Positions 17,266-25,849 of a stretch of DNA of 64,000 bases are shown here, piece after piece. This stretch comes from TMP-86 sp046347195 (lineage in GTDB: Bacteria > Pseudomonadota > Gammaproteobacteria > Steroidobacterales > Steroidobacteraceae): NCBI GenBank assembly GCA_046347195.1, contig JAXMGQ010000002.1:1-64000 (forward strand). Reading direction: 5' to 3'. The notes beneath the pieces were generated by a model. That model was given only the letters and a program-made list of their open reading frames with translations, searched no databases and was not told the DNA's origin. A program made the position numbers and the translations under genes. Every line of letters starts with the position of its first letter. Positions within the stretch are counted from its first letter, which is position 1.

Positions 17266-18718
17266 ATGAGAACATCGAATTCGATGGGTAATCCTCCTCC
17301 CACCCCGTCGGCGAGCTCAGCGCCGGCGTGCTCGGCACGGCCGAGATCATCTTCATGGTGGTCGCGGCCGCGGCACCCATGGCGGTGGTCGTGGCCCTGA
17401 TGCCGATGGCATTCGGATTCGGAAACGGGGGCGGTGTCCCGGGGTCTGGCTCGGCGCGGTCATCGCCATGCTGCTGTTCGCGACGGGTTACGTGAAGATC
17501 ATCCCGCATGTGCGCAACGCTGGCGCCTTCTACGCGTACATCGCCGCCAGCATCGGCCGGCTCTGGGGCCTGGGCGCGGCCTATGTGGCGGCCTTCTGCT
17601 ATTTCACGCTGGCCTGCTCGACGCTCGGTGCCTTCGCTTTCTTCGGCGAGCAGTTGTTCGAATCCCTGACCGGCACGTCGTGGCATTGGGGCATCTGGGC
17701 CTTCATCGGCATCGCGCTCGTCGCCTGGCTGTCCTACCGGCGGATCACCCTGGCGGCCTCGGTGCTGGGCGTCGCTCTGCTGGCAGAAACGGCCATCATC
17801 CTGCTGCTGGATGTGAAGATCGTGTACGACCTGGGGTTGCGCCAGTTCGACCTGTCGGTGTTCTCTGCGCACAGGGTCTTCGCGCCGGGCCTGGGCATCG
17901 CCGCCATCTACGCGTTCAACAGCATGATCGGCATCGAGGGTACCGCGATCTACCAGGAGGAAGCGCGGGACCGGCAGGTCACGATTCCGCGGGCGACCTT
18001 TCTCGCACTGGTGCTGATCGGACTGTTCTATCTGTTCACGGCCTGGTGCCTGGCGTCCTCCGCCGGCGTCGACTCGGTGGCCGCGCTGGCCCATGCAGAC
18101 CCGGGCAACTTCGTGGCCAATCGCAGCCGCGAGCACCTGGGACGCCTGGGCGTCGCCGCCGTCGAACTGCTGGTGCTGACCAGTTCGTTCGCGGCGGTAC
18201 TGGGGCTGTTCAACAACTCCGCCCGCTACCTGTATGCCCTGGCGCGCGATGGCGTCATGCCGCGCGTCCTCGCGAGCACGCACCACCGGCACCACTCACC
18301 ACACGTTGCCGCGCTCACCCTGGCCGTTGCCATGGCCATCGTGTTCGCCGCCGCGGTGATCATGAAGCTCGATCCCCTGGTCAACGTGGCGACCGCGCTG
18401 GCGGGCCTCGGTTCCGTCGGGCTGATGGCCTTGCTGAGCCTGACCTCGCTGGCGATCCCGCTGTTCTTCCTTCGACGTCGCGAAATCGGCGTCGCCACCT
18501 GCATCGCGCCGGCGCTCGGCGGACTGGTGATCCTCATCGCCACCCTGCTCGCCTTCTTCAACTATCCGGCGCTCACGGGCGTGGACTCGGTCGTGATCAA
18601 CCACCTCCCCTATGTCCTGCTGGTGCTGTTCCTCGCCGGCATGGCGCAGGCGGGATGGTTGCGCGCCTCACGCCCCGAACACTACCAACGCATCGGCTCG
18701 AACCGCGTCGATGGCTGA
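17266..18718 (+). pseudogene. APC-superfamily permease, frameshifted near its N-terminus
   Basis: The body from 17468 (MLLFATGYVKIIPHVRNAGA) is a normal APC permease, but the first helix is encoded in another frame: GVLGTAEIIFMVVAAAAPMA at about 17328-17387. The two frames join if one base is restored at the GGGG run 17441-17444, giving V-P-G-V-W-L-G-A-V. A second missing base at the CCCC run 17303-17306 would link it to ATG 17266 or 17284. Repaired, the protein has about 484 residues, a normal length. It is followed 36 bases later by the aldehyde dehydrogenase gene. Two single-base gaps in homopolymers suggest sequence error, though real inactivation cannot be excluded. Confidence 0.75.
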
Positions 18719-18754
18719 ACTCCCATCATCCCCGCTCAACACAGGCAGGATCCC

Positions 18755-20275
18755 ATGATCACCCTTGCGAACGATCTGTCAGTCCTCGGAACCTCGAGCC
18801 GCGCCTACCTGTCCGAGCGGCACGAACATTTCATCGATGGCCGCTTCGTGGCAGGCAGCTCGGGCAAGCTCATCGCCGTGGTCGATCCCACCAGCGGCCA
18901 GACGGTGGGTCAGGTGCCGGCGGGTGAAGCCGAGGACATCGATCGCGCAGTGGCGGCCGCGCGGCGCGCCTTCGAGTCCGGCCCCTGGCACCGCATGCGG
19001 GGTGGCGAGCGTGAGCGCTTGCTGCTGAAGCTGGCCGACCTGCTGGAGGCCAACGCCCAGGAGTTCTCCGAGATCGAGAGCGTCAACAGCGGCCGGATCC
19101 TGCCGGCCACGCGCGCCTTCGATGTCGACCTGTCGGTGAGCTACCTGCGCTACATGGCCGGCTGGGCGACCAAGATCCATGGGCAGACGCTCGAGCCCAC
19201 CGTGCCTTACGTCCCGGGCGGGAACTTCTTCGGCATGACCTTGCGCGAGCCGGTTGGGGTGGTCGGCGCGATCACACCCTGGAACGTGCCGCTGGGCCAG
19301 GCGATCTGGAAGATCGCTCCTGCGCTGGCGACGGGTTGCACGCTGGTGCTGAAGCCCGCGGAACAGACACCGCTGACGGCGCTGCGATTCGCGAGGCTCA
19401 TCGCCGAGGCCGGGATCCCCGAGGGCGTGATCAACGTGGTGACCGGCTATGGCGAAACCGCGGGCGCCGCCCTCGTCGCTCACCCCGGCATCGACAAGAT
19501 CAGCTTCACGGGCTCGACGCAGGTGGGCCGTCTCATCGGCGAGATCGCGGCGCGCAGCATGAAGCACGTGACGCTGGAACTCGGCGGCAAGTCGCCGATG
19601 GTGGTGCTGGACGATGCCGACCCGGCGGTCACCATCCCGGGCACCGCGATGGGCATCTTCGCCAACCATGGCCAGAACTGCTGCGCGGGATCGCGCCTGT
19701 TCGTGCACGAGAAGCTGTTCGATCGCATCGTCGAGGGCATCGCCGAGGCGGCACGCTCGATCCGCCTGGGTCCCGCGCTGGCGCCCGATACCCAGATGGG
19801 TCCGCTGGTGTCGAGCAGCCAGCAGGCCCGTGTCATGGGGTACATCAAGTCGGGCCGCGAGCAGGGCGCGAGCGTGGTGGTCGGGGGCGAGGCACTGCCA
19901 GGCCCCGGGGCCTATGTGCTTCCTACGGTGCTGGCCGACGTGCGCCCGGACATGCGCGTGGTGTGCGAGGAGATCTTCGGGCCCGTGCTCACGGTGGCAC
20001 GCTTCTCTGACCTGAACGACGTCCTGAGGCGGGCCAATGACACGCACTTCGGACTGGGTGCGAGCGTGTGGACGCGCAACCTCGACCGCGCGCATTGGTT
20101 CATCCGCAACTTCCGCGCCGGCACCGTCTGGGTCAACACCCATGGCGTGCTCGACCTGGCCGTCCCCTTCGGTGGCGTCAAGCATTCAGGTGTGGGCCAT
20201 GAGCTCGGCGAGGAAGCCATCCGGCACCACACCGTGCTCAAGTCGGCGATCATCTCCCTGCAGAACGTGGTCTGA
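18755..20275 (+). CDS. NAD(P)-dependent aldehyde dehydrogenase
   Basis: A 506-residue class 1/2-type aldehyde dehydrogenase. The sequence shows TPWNVPLGQAIWKIAPAL around the cofactor entry, FTGSTQVGRLIGE (Rossmann turn), the general-base glutamate in LELGGKSP and the nucleophile in NHGQNCCAGSRLFVHE. The C-terminal WVNTHGVLDLAVPFGGVKHS is the usual oligomerisation and substrate region. It follows the permease on the same strand, so an imported amine or alcohol is probably oxidised via an aldehyde that this enzyme converts to an acid. It is convergent with the AraC gene with only ten bases between stops. Confidence 0.92.
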   Translation: MITLANDLSVLGTSSRAYLSERHEHFIDGRFVAGSSGKLIAVVDPTSGQTVGQVPAGEAEDIDRAVAAARRAFESGPWHRMRGGERERLLLKLADLLEANAQEFSEIESVNSGRILPATRAFDVDLSVSYLRYMAGWATKIHGQTLEPTVPYVPGGNFFGMTLREPVGVVGAITPWNVPLGQAIWKIAPALATGCTLVLKPAEQTPLTALRFARLIAEAGIPEGVINVVTGYGETAGAALVAHPGIDKISFTGSTQVGRLIGEIAARSMKHVTLELGGKSPMVVLDDADPAVTIPGTAMGIFANHGQNCCAGSRLFVHEKLFDRIVEGIAEAARSIRLGPALAPDTQMGPLVSSSQQARVMGYIKSGREQGASVVVGGEALPGPGAYVLPTVLADVRPDMRVVCEEIFGPVLTVARFSDLNDVLRRANDTHFGLGASVWTRNLDRAHWFIRNFRAGTVWVNTHGVLDLAVPFGGVKHSGVGHELGEEAIRHHTVLKSAIISLQNVV

Positions 20276-20285
20276 CCAGCGTGGC

Positions 20286-21353
20286 TCAGCGCTTGCGCGA
20301 CTTGGCGTAGCTGCGCGGTGACATGCCGGTCCAGGCCTTGAAGGCGCGCGACAGCACGGCGGAATCGGAGTAGCTCACGCGACTCGCGAGATCAGAGAGC
20401 CTCGCGCCATCGCTGCGCAGGATGGCCTCCACCGCCGTGCGCCGATGCGCCTGCAGCAACTGCCGGAACGAGGTGCCTTCCGCCGACAGGTGACGCCGCA
20501 GACTGCGCACCGACATGCTCATTTCCGCCGCCACGGCCTCGATGCTCGCCGGTGCACGGCCCAGCCGCCGCGCGATCAGCGCATCGGCGCGCGCGGCAAC
20601 CGTTCTTGTGGCCTCCTTCGGCGGCGCCAGGATCTCGAGCAGGTGGCGCTCCAGGGTGGGCACGATGTCCTGCTCGCCGGCGTCGAGCCGCAGCCGCAGG
20701 GGCTTCTCCAGATCCTCGTTGGCCAGCACCAGCTGGTTGATGGCGCGGTTGCCATGGACCGGCGCCAGGAAGAAATCCTTCAGCTGCTCCACCCGGCCGG
20801 TGACATCGTGCTCGAACTCCACCGCCAGGGGTCGCCAGCGCGCGCTGGTCAACTTGCGGATGAAGCTCGTGAAGGTGGCCAGCGCGAACTCCGCATCCTG
20901 CCGGCGCGGCCAGATGGACGGATCCTCGATCAGGTATCGGTACGACGAGGTGGACGGCCCGTGGACGAATTCCAGTGTCGTGTTGGTCTGCCACACGGAC
21001 TGGAACCGGCCCAGGGTTTCGAGTGCGCTGCGCAGGTCGCGCGCCAGCACGAACATGGCGTAGAACGGACCGAGGTCCGCGAGGGTGAAACGTTTGCCGA
21101 GCTCCAGCCCCAGGAAGGGTCTTTCCAGGCGCTGCGCGGCGTGTTCGGCCAGTGCCACGAAGTGCTGCAGCGGCACCGGCTCGTACAGGCTGCTGAGCTG
21201 GGCCGCGGACAGTCCATAACGGCGAAGGAAGGTGTCGATGGGGACCTTGGCTTCCGCCAGTTCGCGCACCATCGGGGTAAGGAAGAACGCCCGGATCGTC
21301 GAGGGCTGGCTCGGGACTGGCTGGCGCTTCGAAGGAGGACGTGGCCGGCTCAT
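20286..21353 (-). CDS. AraC-family transcriptional regulator (arabinose-binding-domain type)
   Basis: A 355-residue regulator. Residues about 30-215 form the N-terminal ligand domain seen in OruR/ArgR-like and virulence AraC proteins (PLQHFVALAEHAAQRLERPF, then LGPFYAMFVLARDLRSAL). The two helix-turn-helix units lie at about 255-350, ending LSDLASRVSYSDSAVLSRAF and KAWTGMSPRSYAKS. It sits in the middle of the 10-29 kb catabolic locus, divergent from the aminotransferase, with a candidate site 38 bases upstream of its own start. It is the likely activator of this regulon and may regulate itself. Confidence 0.88.
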   Translation of the reverse strand: MSRPRPPSKRQPVPSQPSTIRAFFLTPMVRELAEAKVPIDTFLRRYGLSAAQLSSLYEPVPLQHFVALAEHAAQRLERPFLGLELGKRFTLADLGPFYAMFVLARDLRSALETLGRFQSVWQTNTTLEFVHGPSTSSYRYLIEDPSIWPRRQDAEFALATFTSFIRKLTSARWRPLAVEFEHDVTGRVEQLKDFFLAPVHGNRAINQLVLANEDLEKPLRLRLDAGEQDIVPTLERHLLEILAPPKEATRTVAARADALIARRLGRAPASIEAVAAEMSMSVRSLRRHLSAEGTSFRQLLQAHRRTAVEAILRSDGARLSDLASRVSYSDSAVLSRAFKAWTGMSPRSYAKSRKR

Positions 21354-21390
21354 GGGATTGCCTGCGTGTTACACCGGCGCATCGCCGGCG

Positions 21391-21427
21391 TGGCCGAATA
21401 TGCAAATATTATGGCTGACTTCGCCAT
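21391..21427. promoter_or_regulatory. Direct-repeat operator, copy 3 (araC/aminotransferase divergent promoter)
   Basis: TGGCCGAATATGCAAA (21391-21406) matches the first half of the sites at 17211 and 25762. A weaker second half, TGGCTGACTTCGCCAT (21412-21427), follows at a period of 21 bases. TATAGC at 21433-21438 could be the -10 element of the aminotransferase promoter, placing the operator directly next to RNA polymerase, as in AraC activation. The second half is imperfect, so confidence is moderate. Confidence 0.5.
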
Positions 21428-21499
21428 ACCTGTATAGCCGTGGGCCGTGCCAGCATCCTGCCACATCATCATCCGGCAAGTACCCTCACGGAGACTCGC

Positions 21500-22948
21500 G
21501 TGGCCAAGAATCCCCCCCCGATACCCGCCGCCTCGGACAGCATCGACTGGAAGCAGGTTGCCGAATGGGACGAGAAGTATGTCTTCCACGTCCTGTATAC
21601 CAAGGACGAATATCACAGCACGCCCGTCGCCAGCGCCGAAGGCTGCTACGTCACGCTGGCCAACGGCCAGCGCATCTTCGACTTCGCCAACCAGCTCGTC
21701 TGCGTCAACATGGGTCATCGGCACCCGCGCATCCAGCAGGCCATCCGCGACGCTACCGAGAAGTTCGGCTACGTCTGGGAAGGGATGACCACCGAGTACC
21801 GCTCCCGGGCCGCCAAGATCATCATGGAAGACATGGGCGTGGGCCGCTGGGCCGGCCGCATCCGCTTCCTCTCCACCGGCACCGAGTCGGTGGAGAACAT
21901 GGTGTTGTTCGCGAAGCTCTACACCAACCGCCGCAACATCGTCACGCGCAGCTACGACTATCACGGCTGGACGAACACCATGTCCGGCGGAAACGGCGTG
22001 CGCGGCTACCGCTCGAGTCTCGCCTCAGGGGCCGGTGATCCCGTCATCCGCGACGTTCCGGATTCACCCTCACCCAACTATCACTACGCACCTGCCCCAC
22101 AGTGCTATCGCTGCCCCATCGGACACAAATACCCGAACTGCAAGGACAGCAAGGGCACGCTGGCCTGCGTGCGCGCCACCGAACACCTGATCCGCACCAT
22201 CGGCCCCGAGACCGTTGCCGGTTTCCTGACGGAGCCGGCGCAGGGCGCGGGCATGATCCATCCGCCGAAGGAATACTTCCCGCAGATCCGCGAGATGACG
22301 CAGCGCCTCGGTGTGCTGTGGCTCGATGACGAGGTGATGACCGGCTTCGGCCGCCTCGGCGAATGGTTCGGCTACGATGTCTACGGCGTCGAGCCGGATA
22401 TCATGTCCGTCGCCAAGGGCATCGTTTCCTCAGCGCTCCCCGCGGGCGGCGTCGTGTTGTCGAAGAAGCTCACGGAGTTCTTCGATCATTGGCGATTCTC
22501 GACCATGAGCACCTTCGGTTCGCATCCGCTCGCGATGGCGGCGGTGGCCGCGAATCTCGAGGTCATGGTGGAGGAGAACATCCTGGAGCGCGTGCGCATG
22601 CTCGGTGAGCACCTGGGCGCGGGCCTTGCGGACCTGGAGCGGCGTCATCCCTCGCTGGGCCTGGTGTCGGGCCGCGGCCTGATGTGGGCGATGGAGCTGG
22701 TGCGCAACAAGGAGACGCGCGAGCCCTTCGTCGGCGTGGACCGCTTCTCGATCTATGCCAAGACGCCCGAAGTGCCCGCGAGTGCCGTGGTGGGCAAGGT
22801 CTGCTTCGAGGAGGGCGTGGCGGTGGGTGCGTTCCTGCCGAACAGCATCCGGCTGGCGACGGCCTTCATCGCCACCAAGGCGGACATCGACTTGGGGTTG
22901 CGGGCGCTGGACAAGGGACTTGCGGAGCTGGACAAGCACTGCGACTGA
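21500..22948 (+). CDS. Class III PLP-dependent aminotransferase
   Basis: GTG 21500 is taken as start because GGAG lies seven to eight bases before it; an ATG 60 bases upstream would overlap the promoter. The product is 482 residues. The aldimine lysine is K306 (SVAKGIVSSALPAGG) and the aspartate is in LWLDDEVMTGFGR (about 274-286). A cysteine-containing loop CYRCPIGHKYPNC (202-214) is typical of the beta-alanine, taurine and 4-aminobutyrate:pyruvate branch. Its promoter carries the AraC-type repeat, so it belongs to the same pathway as the ligase and aldehyde dehydrogenase. The amine substrate is unknown. Confidence 0.9.
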   Translation: MAKNPPPIPAASDSIDWKQVAEWDEKYVFHVLYTKDEYHSTPVASAEGCYVTLANGQRIFDFANQLVCVNMGHRHPRIQQAIRDATEKFGYVWEGMTTEYRSRAAKIIMEDMGVGRWAGRIRFLSTGTESVENMVLFAKLYTNRRNIVTRSYDYHGWTNTMSGGNGVRGYRSSLASGAGDPVIRDVPDSPSPNYHYAPAPQCYRCPIGHKYPNCKDSKGTLACVRATEHLIRTIGPETVAGFLTEPAQGAGMIHPPKEYFPQIREMTQRLGVLWLDDEVMTGFGRLGEWFGYDVYGVEPDIMSVAKGIVSSALPAGGVVLSKKLTEFFDHWRFSTMSTFGSHPLAMAAVAANLEVMVEENILERVRMLGEHLGAGLADLERRHPSLGLVSGRGLMWAMELVRNKETREPFVGVDRFSIYAKTPEVPASAVVGKVCFEEGVAVGAFLPNSIRLATAFIATKADIDLGLRALDKGLAELDKHCD

Positions 22949-22957
22949 AGCGTCCTG

Positions 22958-23677
22958 TCACGACAGCGCAGACCAGTAGTCGCGAGCATAGTCCTGGAAG
23001 GAGCGGGCCGCTCGCCCGAGCACCTCTTCGACGTGCCGGGTCGTTGCGGCGGCGCGTCCGGACCGGACCACCGGGAACATCGCGACGACCAGCTCTGCGT
23101 AATCCGCCGGCATGCCATCCGCGATCAACCGCGAGCGGAATTCCTCGTCGGACACGTCCCGGTACCGGACATCGCGCTGCGTGCAGGCGGCGATGATGCC
23201 GGCCACATCGGCGTGGCTCAACGCCTCCGGACCCGTCAGGATCAGCGTCCGGCACTCCGTCGAGGAATCGAGCAGCAGTTGCACCGCGACATCCGCGATG
23301 TCGCGCGCGTCGATGAAGGGGATCCGGCCTTCGCCCGCGGGCAATGCGATGACGCCGTCCCTGCGGATGCCCTCGCCCCAGTAGGTGTGGAAGTTCTGCA
23401 TGAACCAGCTGGGTCGCAGGATGGCGCCCGCTATCCAGGCGCCGAAGGCATGCTGGTCGATGATGCCCGTGGGTGCGAGCAGGAACAGTCGCTCGATGCC
23501 ATCCAGCGCCGCGGCCGCAATGCCGGAGTCATCCGAATGTACCCGGGTCCAGGTGACACGGGGATGGAGCGCGCTCGCGGGCTCGCGGGAGGTTGCCCGC
23601 ATCGTCCCGGTGGCCGCCAGGGACGCAACGATTCCAGATCCGACGGGTCCCCTCCCTCCTACGACCAGCAAGCTCAT
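22958..23677 (-). CDS. NmrA-like NAD(P)-binding protein, shortened
   Basis: A 239-residue Rossmann protein starting MSLLVVGGRGPVGSGIVASL, an NmrA-type dinucleotide motif. The middle seems to be missing: after LLAPTGIIDQHAFGAWIAG the sequence jumps to ILRPSWFMQNFHTYWGEG, so the usual 40 to 50 residues around the strand and helix between these are absent and the protein is shorter than the typical 280. The frame stays open, so this is an in-frame deletion, which may have damaged the protein. Its start overlaps the stop of the decayed oxidoreductase upstream (ATGA), so they formed one operon. Confidence 0.75.
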   Translation of the reverse strand: MSLLVVGGRGPVGSGIVASLAATGTMRATSREPASALHPRVTWTRVHSDDSGIAAAALDGIERLFLLAPTGIIDQHAFGAWIAGAILRPSWFMQNFHTYWGEGIRRDGVIALPAGEGRIPFIDARDIADVAVQLLLDSSTECRTLILTGPEALSHADVAGIIAACTQRDVRYRDVSDEEFRSRLIADGMPADYAELVVAMFPVVRSGRAAATTRHVEEVLGRAARSFQDYARDYWSALS

Positions 23678-25705
23678 GTACCTTCTCCCGCCCTGCCGAC
23701 CAGTTCACGCGCGGTATTCACGGCTTCGTGAATCACCGCCGCGGTAGACCGCGGCGAGCGCGCATCGCCGATGCACAGCACGCGCGGATGGAGGTTGCGG
23801 ATCCGTTCGTACAGGCGCGATTCCGGCTGCCGCTGCTCGGCGAAGACCAGGCAGTCCACCGCCTCGATGCCGATCGGCGCCTGGCCCCAGATGCCCTCCA
23901 GTCGCACCGCATGAGACTGGATCCGCCCGAGGCGGCGCTCGGCATGCATCGTGACCCCACGCTGCGCGAGCCTGGGCAGCACATGCGGCAGGTCCAGCTC
24001 CATCGCGGCCACGGTGCCGACGCAGCGCTGCTCGGTTGCGAGCGTGACCTGGATCCCTGCATCCGACAGCAAGTCCGCGAGTCCCAGCGGCGCATAGGTT
24101 CCCGTGCCGTCCACGATCAATGCGTGGCGGCCGAAGGGCGTCAGATCCTTCCTCGCGGCTTGCGCGATGGCCTGGTCCAGGGATAGGCACCGCATGCCCC
24201 CGCCATCCGGCGCAACGGCGGGCTCCGTGGGCAGGACCCACGCCGAGCCGGTGGCGATCACGATGACATCGGCCTCGCCCGCCAGCGCCGAGGTCTCATC
24301 CAGCTCTCGTTCCAGATTCAACCGGCTCCTGCGCTTCCTGCAATGAACGACACAGATCATCGATGGCTGGCGCACGCGCTGCGCGTGGGCAGGGCAGCGA
24401 GCCAGCGCAGATGCCCACCGGGATCCGCGCCGGCCTCGAAGACCTCGACCGCGTGACCCAGGCGGGCAGCCGTCACCGCAAAGGAAAGCCCCGCTGGCCC
24501 TGCGCCAATGACCCGGACCTGCAGGCCTCGGGCAGCCGGGCTCAACGGTTGCCAGGTCAGCTCGCGTCCAGCGGCCGGGTTGAGCACGCAGGTGACGGCT
24601 TGATCGGCCAGCGCCCGGCTCACGCAGTGGTTCGCGCCGATGCAGCGCAGCGCTGCCGGCGCAGCGTGTCCCTGTGCCCTGGCAGGTAGCTGGGGGTCGG
24701 CGATCACTGCGCGGGTCATGCCAATGACATCCGCCTGACCGGTGGCCACGGCCTGGCCCGCCATCGCCGGGTCGGTGATCCGGCCGCTGATGAACACCGC
24801 CGCGCGTGAACCGAGGGCCGCCTTCGCTCTCGCCGCAAGGAGCAGCGTGAAGCCCTGCGGAACGGCCATCGAGGCGATGGTGAAGTGCTGCTGATGCGAG
24901 GATCCCACCGACAGGTTGAAGAAATCGAAGAGTCCGGACGCAGCCAGAACCTCCAGTTGCGCCAGCGTGTCGTCCTCGGTGATGCCGGCAGGCCCCATCA
25001 GCTCATCCGTGGTGAGCGCGATGCCGACGGGGAGGTCCTCGCCCACCGCGGCCCGGATCGACCGCCCGATGCGCAGCGCCAGCCGGCAGCGGTTCTCGAC
25101 GCTCCCACCGTAGGCATCCTGTCGATGGTTGTAGTAAGGGCTCAGGAATTGCCCGACGAGCCAGCCATGCGCGCCGTGGATCTCCACGCCATCGAGCCCT
25201 CCTTCCACACCTGCTGCGCCGAGCAGCCGAAATCAGCCGCGATCCGCTCCAGTTCCGCCTCGCTCAGCGGCAGGGGAACCTCACCGCCGGCGCCGGGATC
25301 ATCGATGGCGCACGTAGCGGTGCCCAGCGCGCAAGGCCCACGGTGCGCTGGCGCCCGCGGCGCCCGCGCAGAAGAGCTGCGCGAAGAACTTCGCCCCATG
25401 AGGGTGCACGGCATCAGCACGCTGCGGAACCGCACGACCTGCCGCCGGTCGTAGGCCCGCAGGGCGTGTGCGAACGGGACTCACGCTCAAGGACTGGCAT
25501 CGAGCTGTTCACTGAACATCAGGCCCACGCCGCCCCGCGCCCGTTCGGCGTAGAAGGCCACGTGGCGATCGGAGATCAGCCCGTCCTCGCCATACTGCAG
25601 CGTGAGCGCACTCATCATCACCCGGTTGCGCAACACCCTGCCGCGAACGCGCAACGGCTGCGAGAGCGCGGACAGCCATTGCCGGCGTTGAACGTCCTGC
25701 GGCAT
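23674..25705 (-). pseudogene. NADH:flavin oxidoreductase (2,4-dienoyl-CoA reductase/trimethylamine dehydrogenase family), decayed
   Basis: The gene starts at ATG 25705 with SQPLRVRGRVLRNRVMMSAL, typical of old-yellow-enzyme barrels. The whole three-part enzyme (FMN barrel, Fe-S knuckle, FAD/NAD domains) can be followed to 23674, but only by changing frame repeatedly: around 25465-25487 (two in-frame stops), 25415-25425, 25300-25325, 25205-25215 and 24355-24380. The 4Fe-4S region reads CIGANHCVSRALADQAVTC, so one of the four expected cysteines is alanine. Total length is close to a normal 675-residue enzyme, so loss is by small indels. Unlike other frameshifted genes here, this one looks truly inactivated. 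Confidence 0.78.
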
Positions 25706-25761
25706 GCCGTTTCCCTTGTGAGGGCGATGCCCGCACTGTGTCGCGCAAACGCCACGGCTGG

Positions 25762-25796
25762 TGGCCGTTTATGCAAAGACTAGCCGATTCTGCAAT
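25762..25796. promoter_or_regulatory. Direct-repeat operator, copy 2 (oxidoreductase/TonB receptor divergent promoter)
   Basis: TGGCCGTTTATGCAAA (25762-25777) and TAGCCGATTCTGCAAT (25781-25796), period 19, closely match both halves of the repeat at 17211-17247: the first halves differ at two of 16 positions. The site is in the gap between the decayed oxidoreductase (start 25705) and the TonB receptor (start 25850). The recurrence of both halves in the same order supports a common regulator. Confidence 0.6.
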
Positions 25797-25849
25797 AACA
25801 ACTTGATGGCCCGGCTGCCAAGATGAGGCCGCAACGAGGGGGCATCAAC

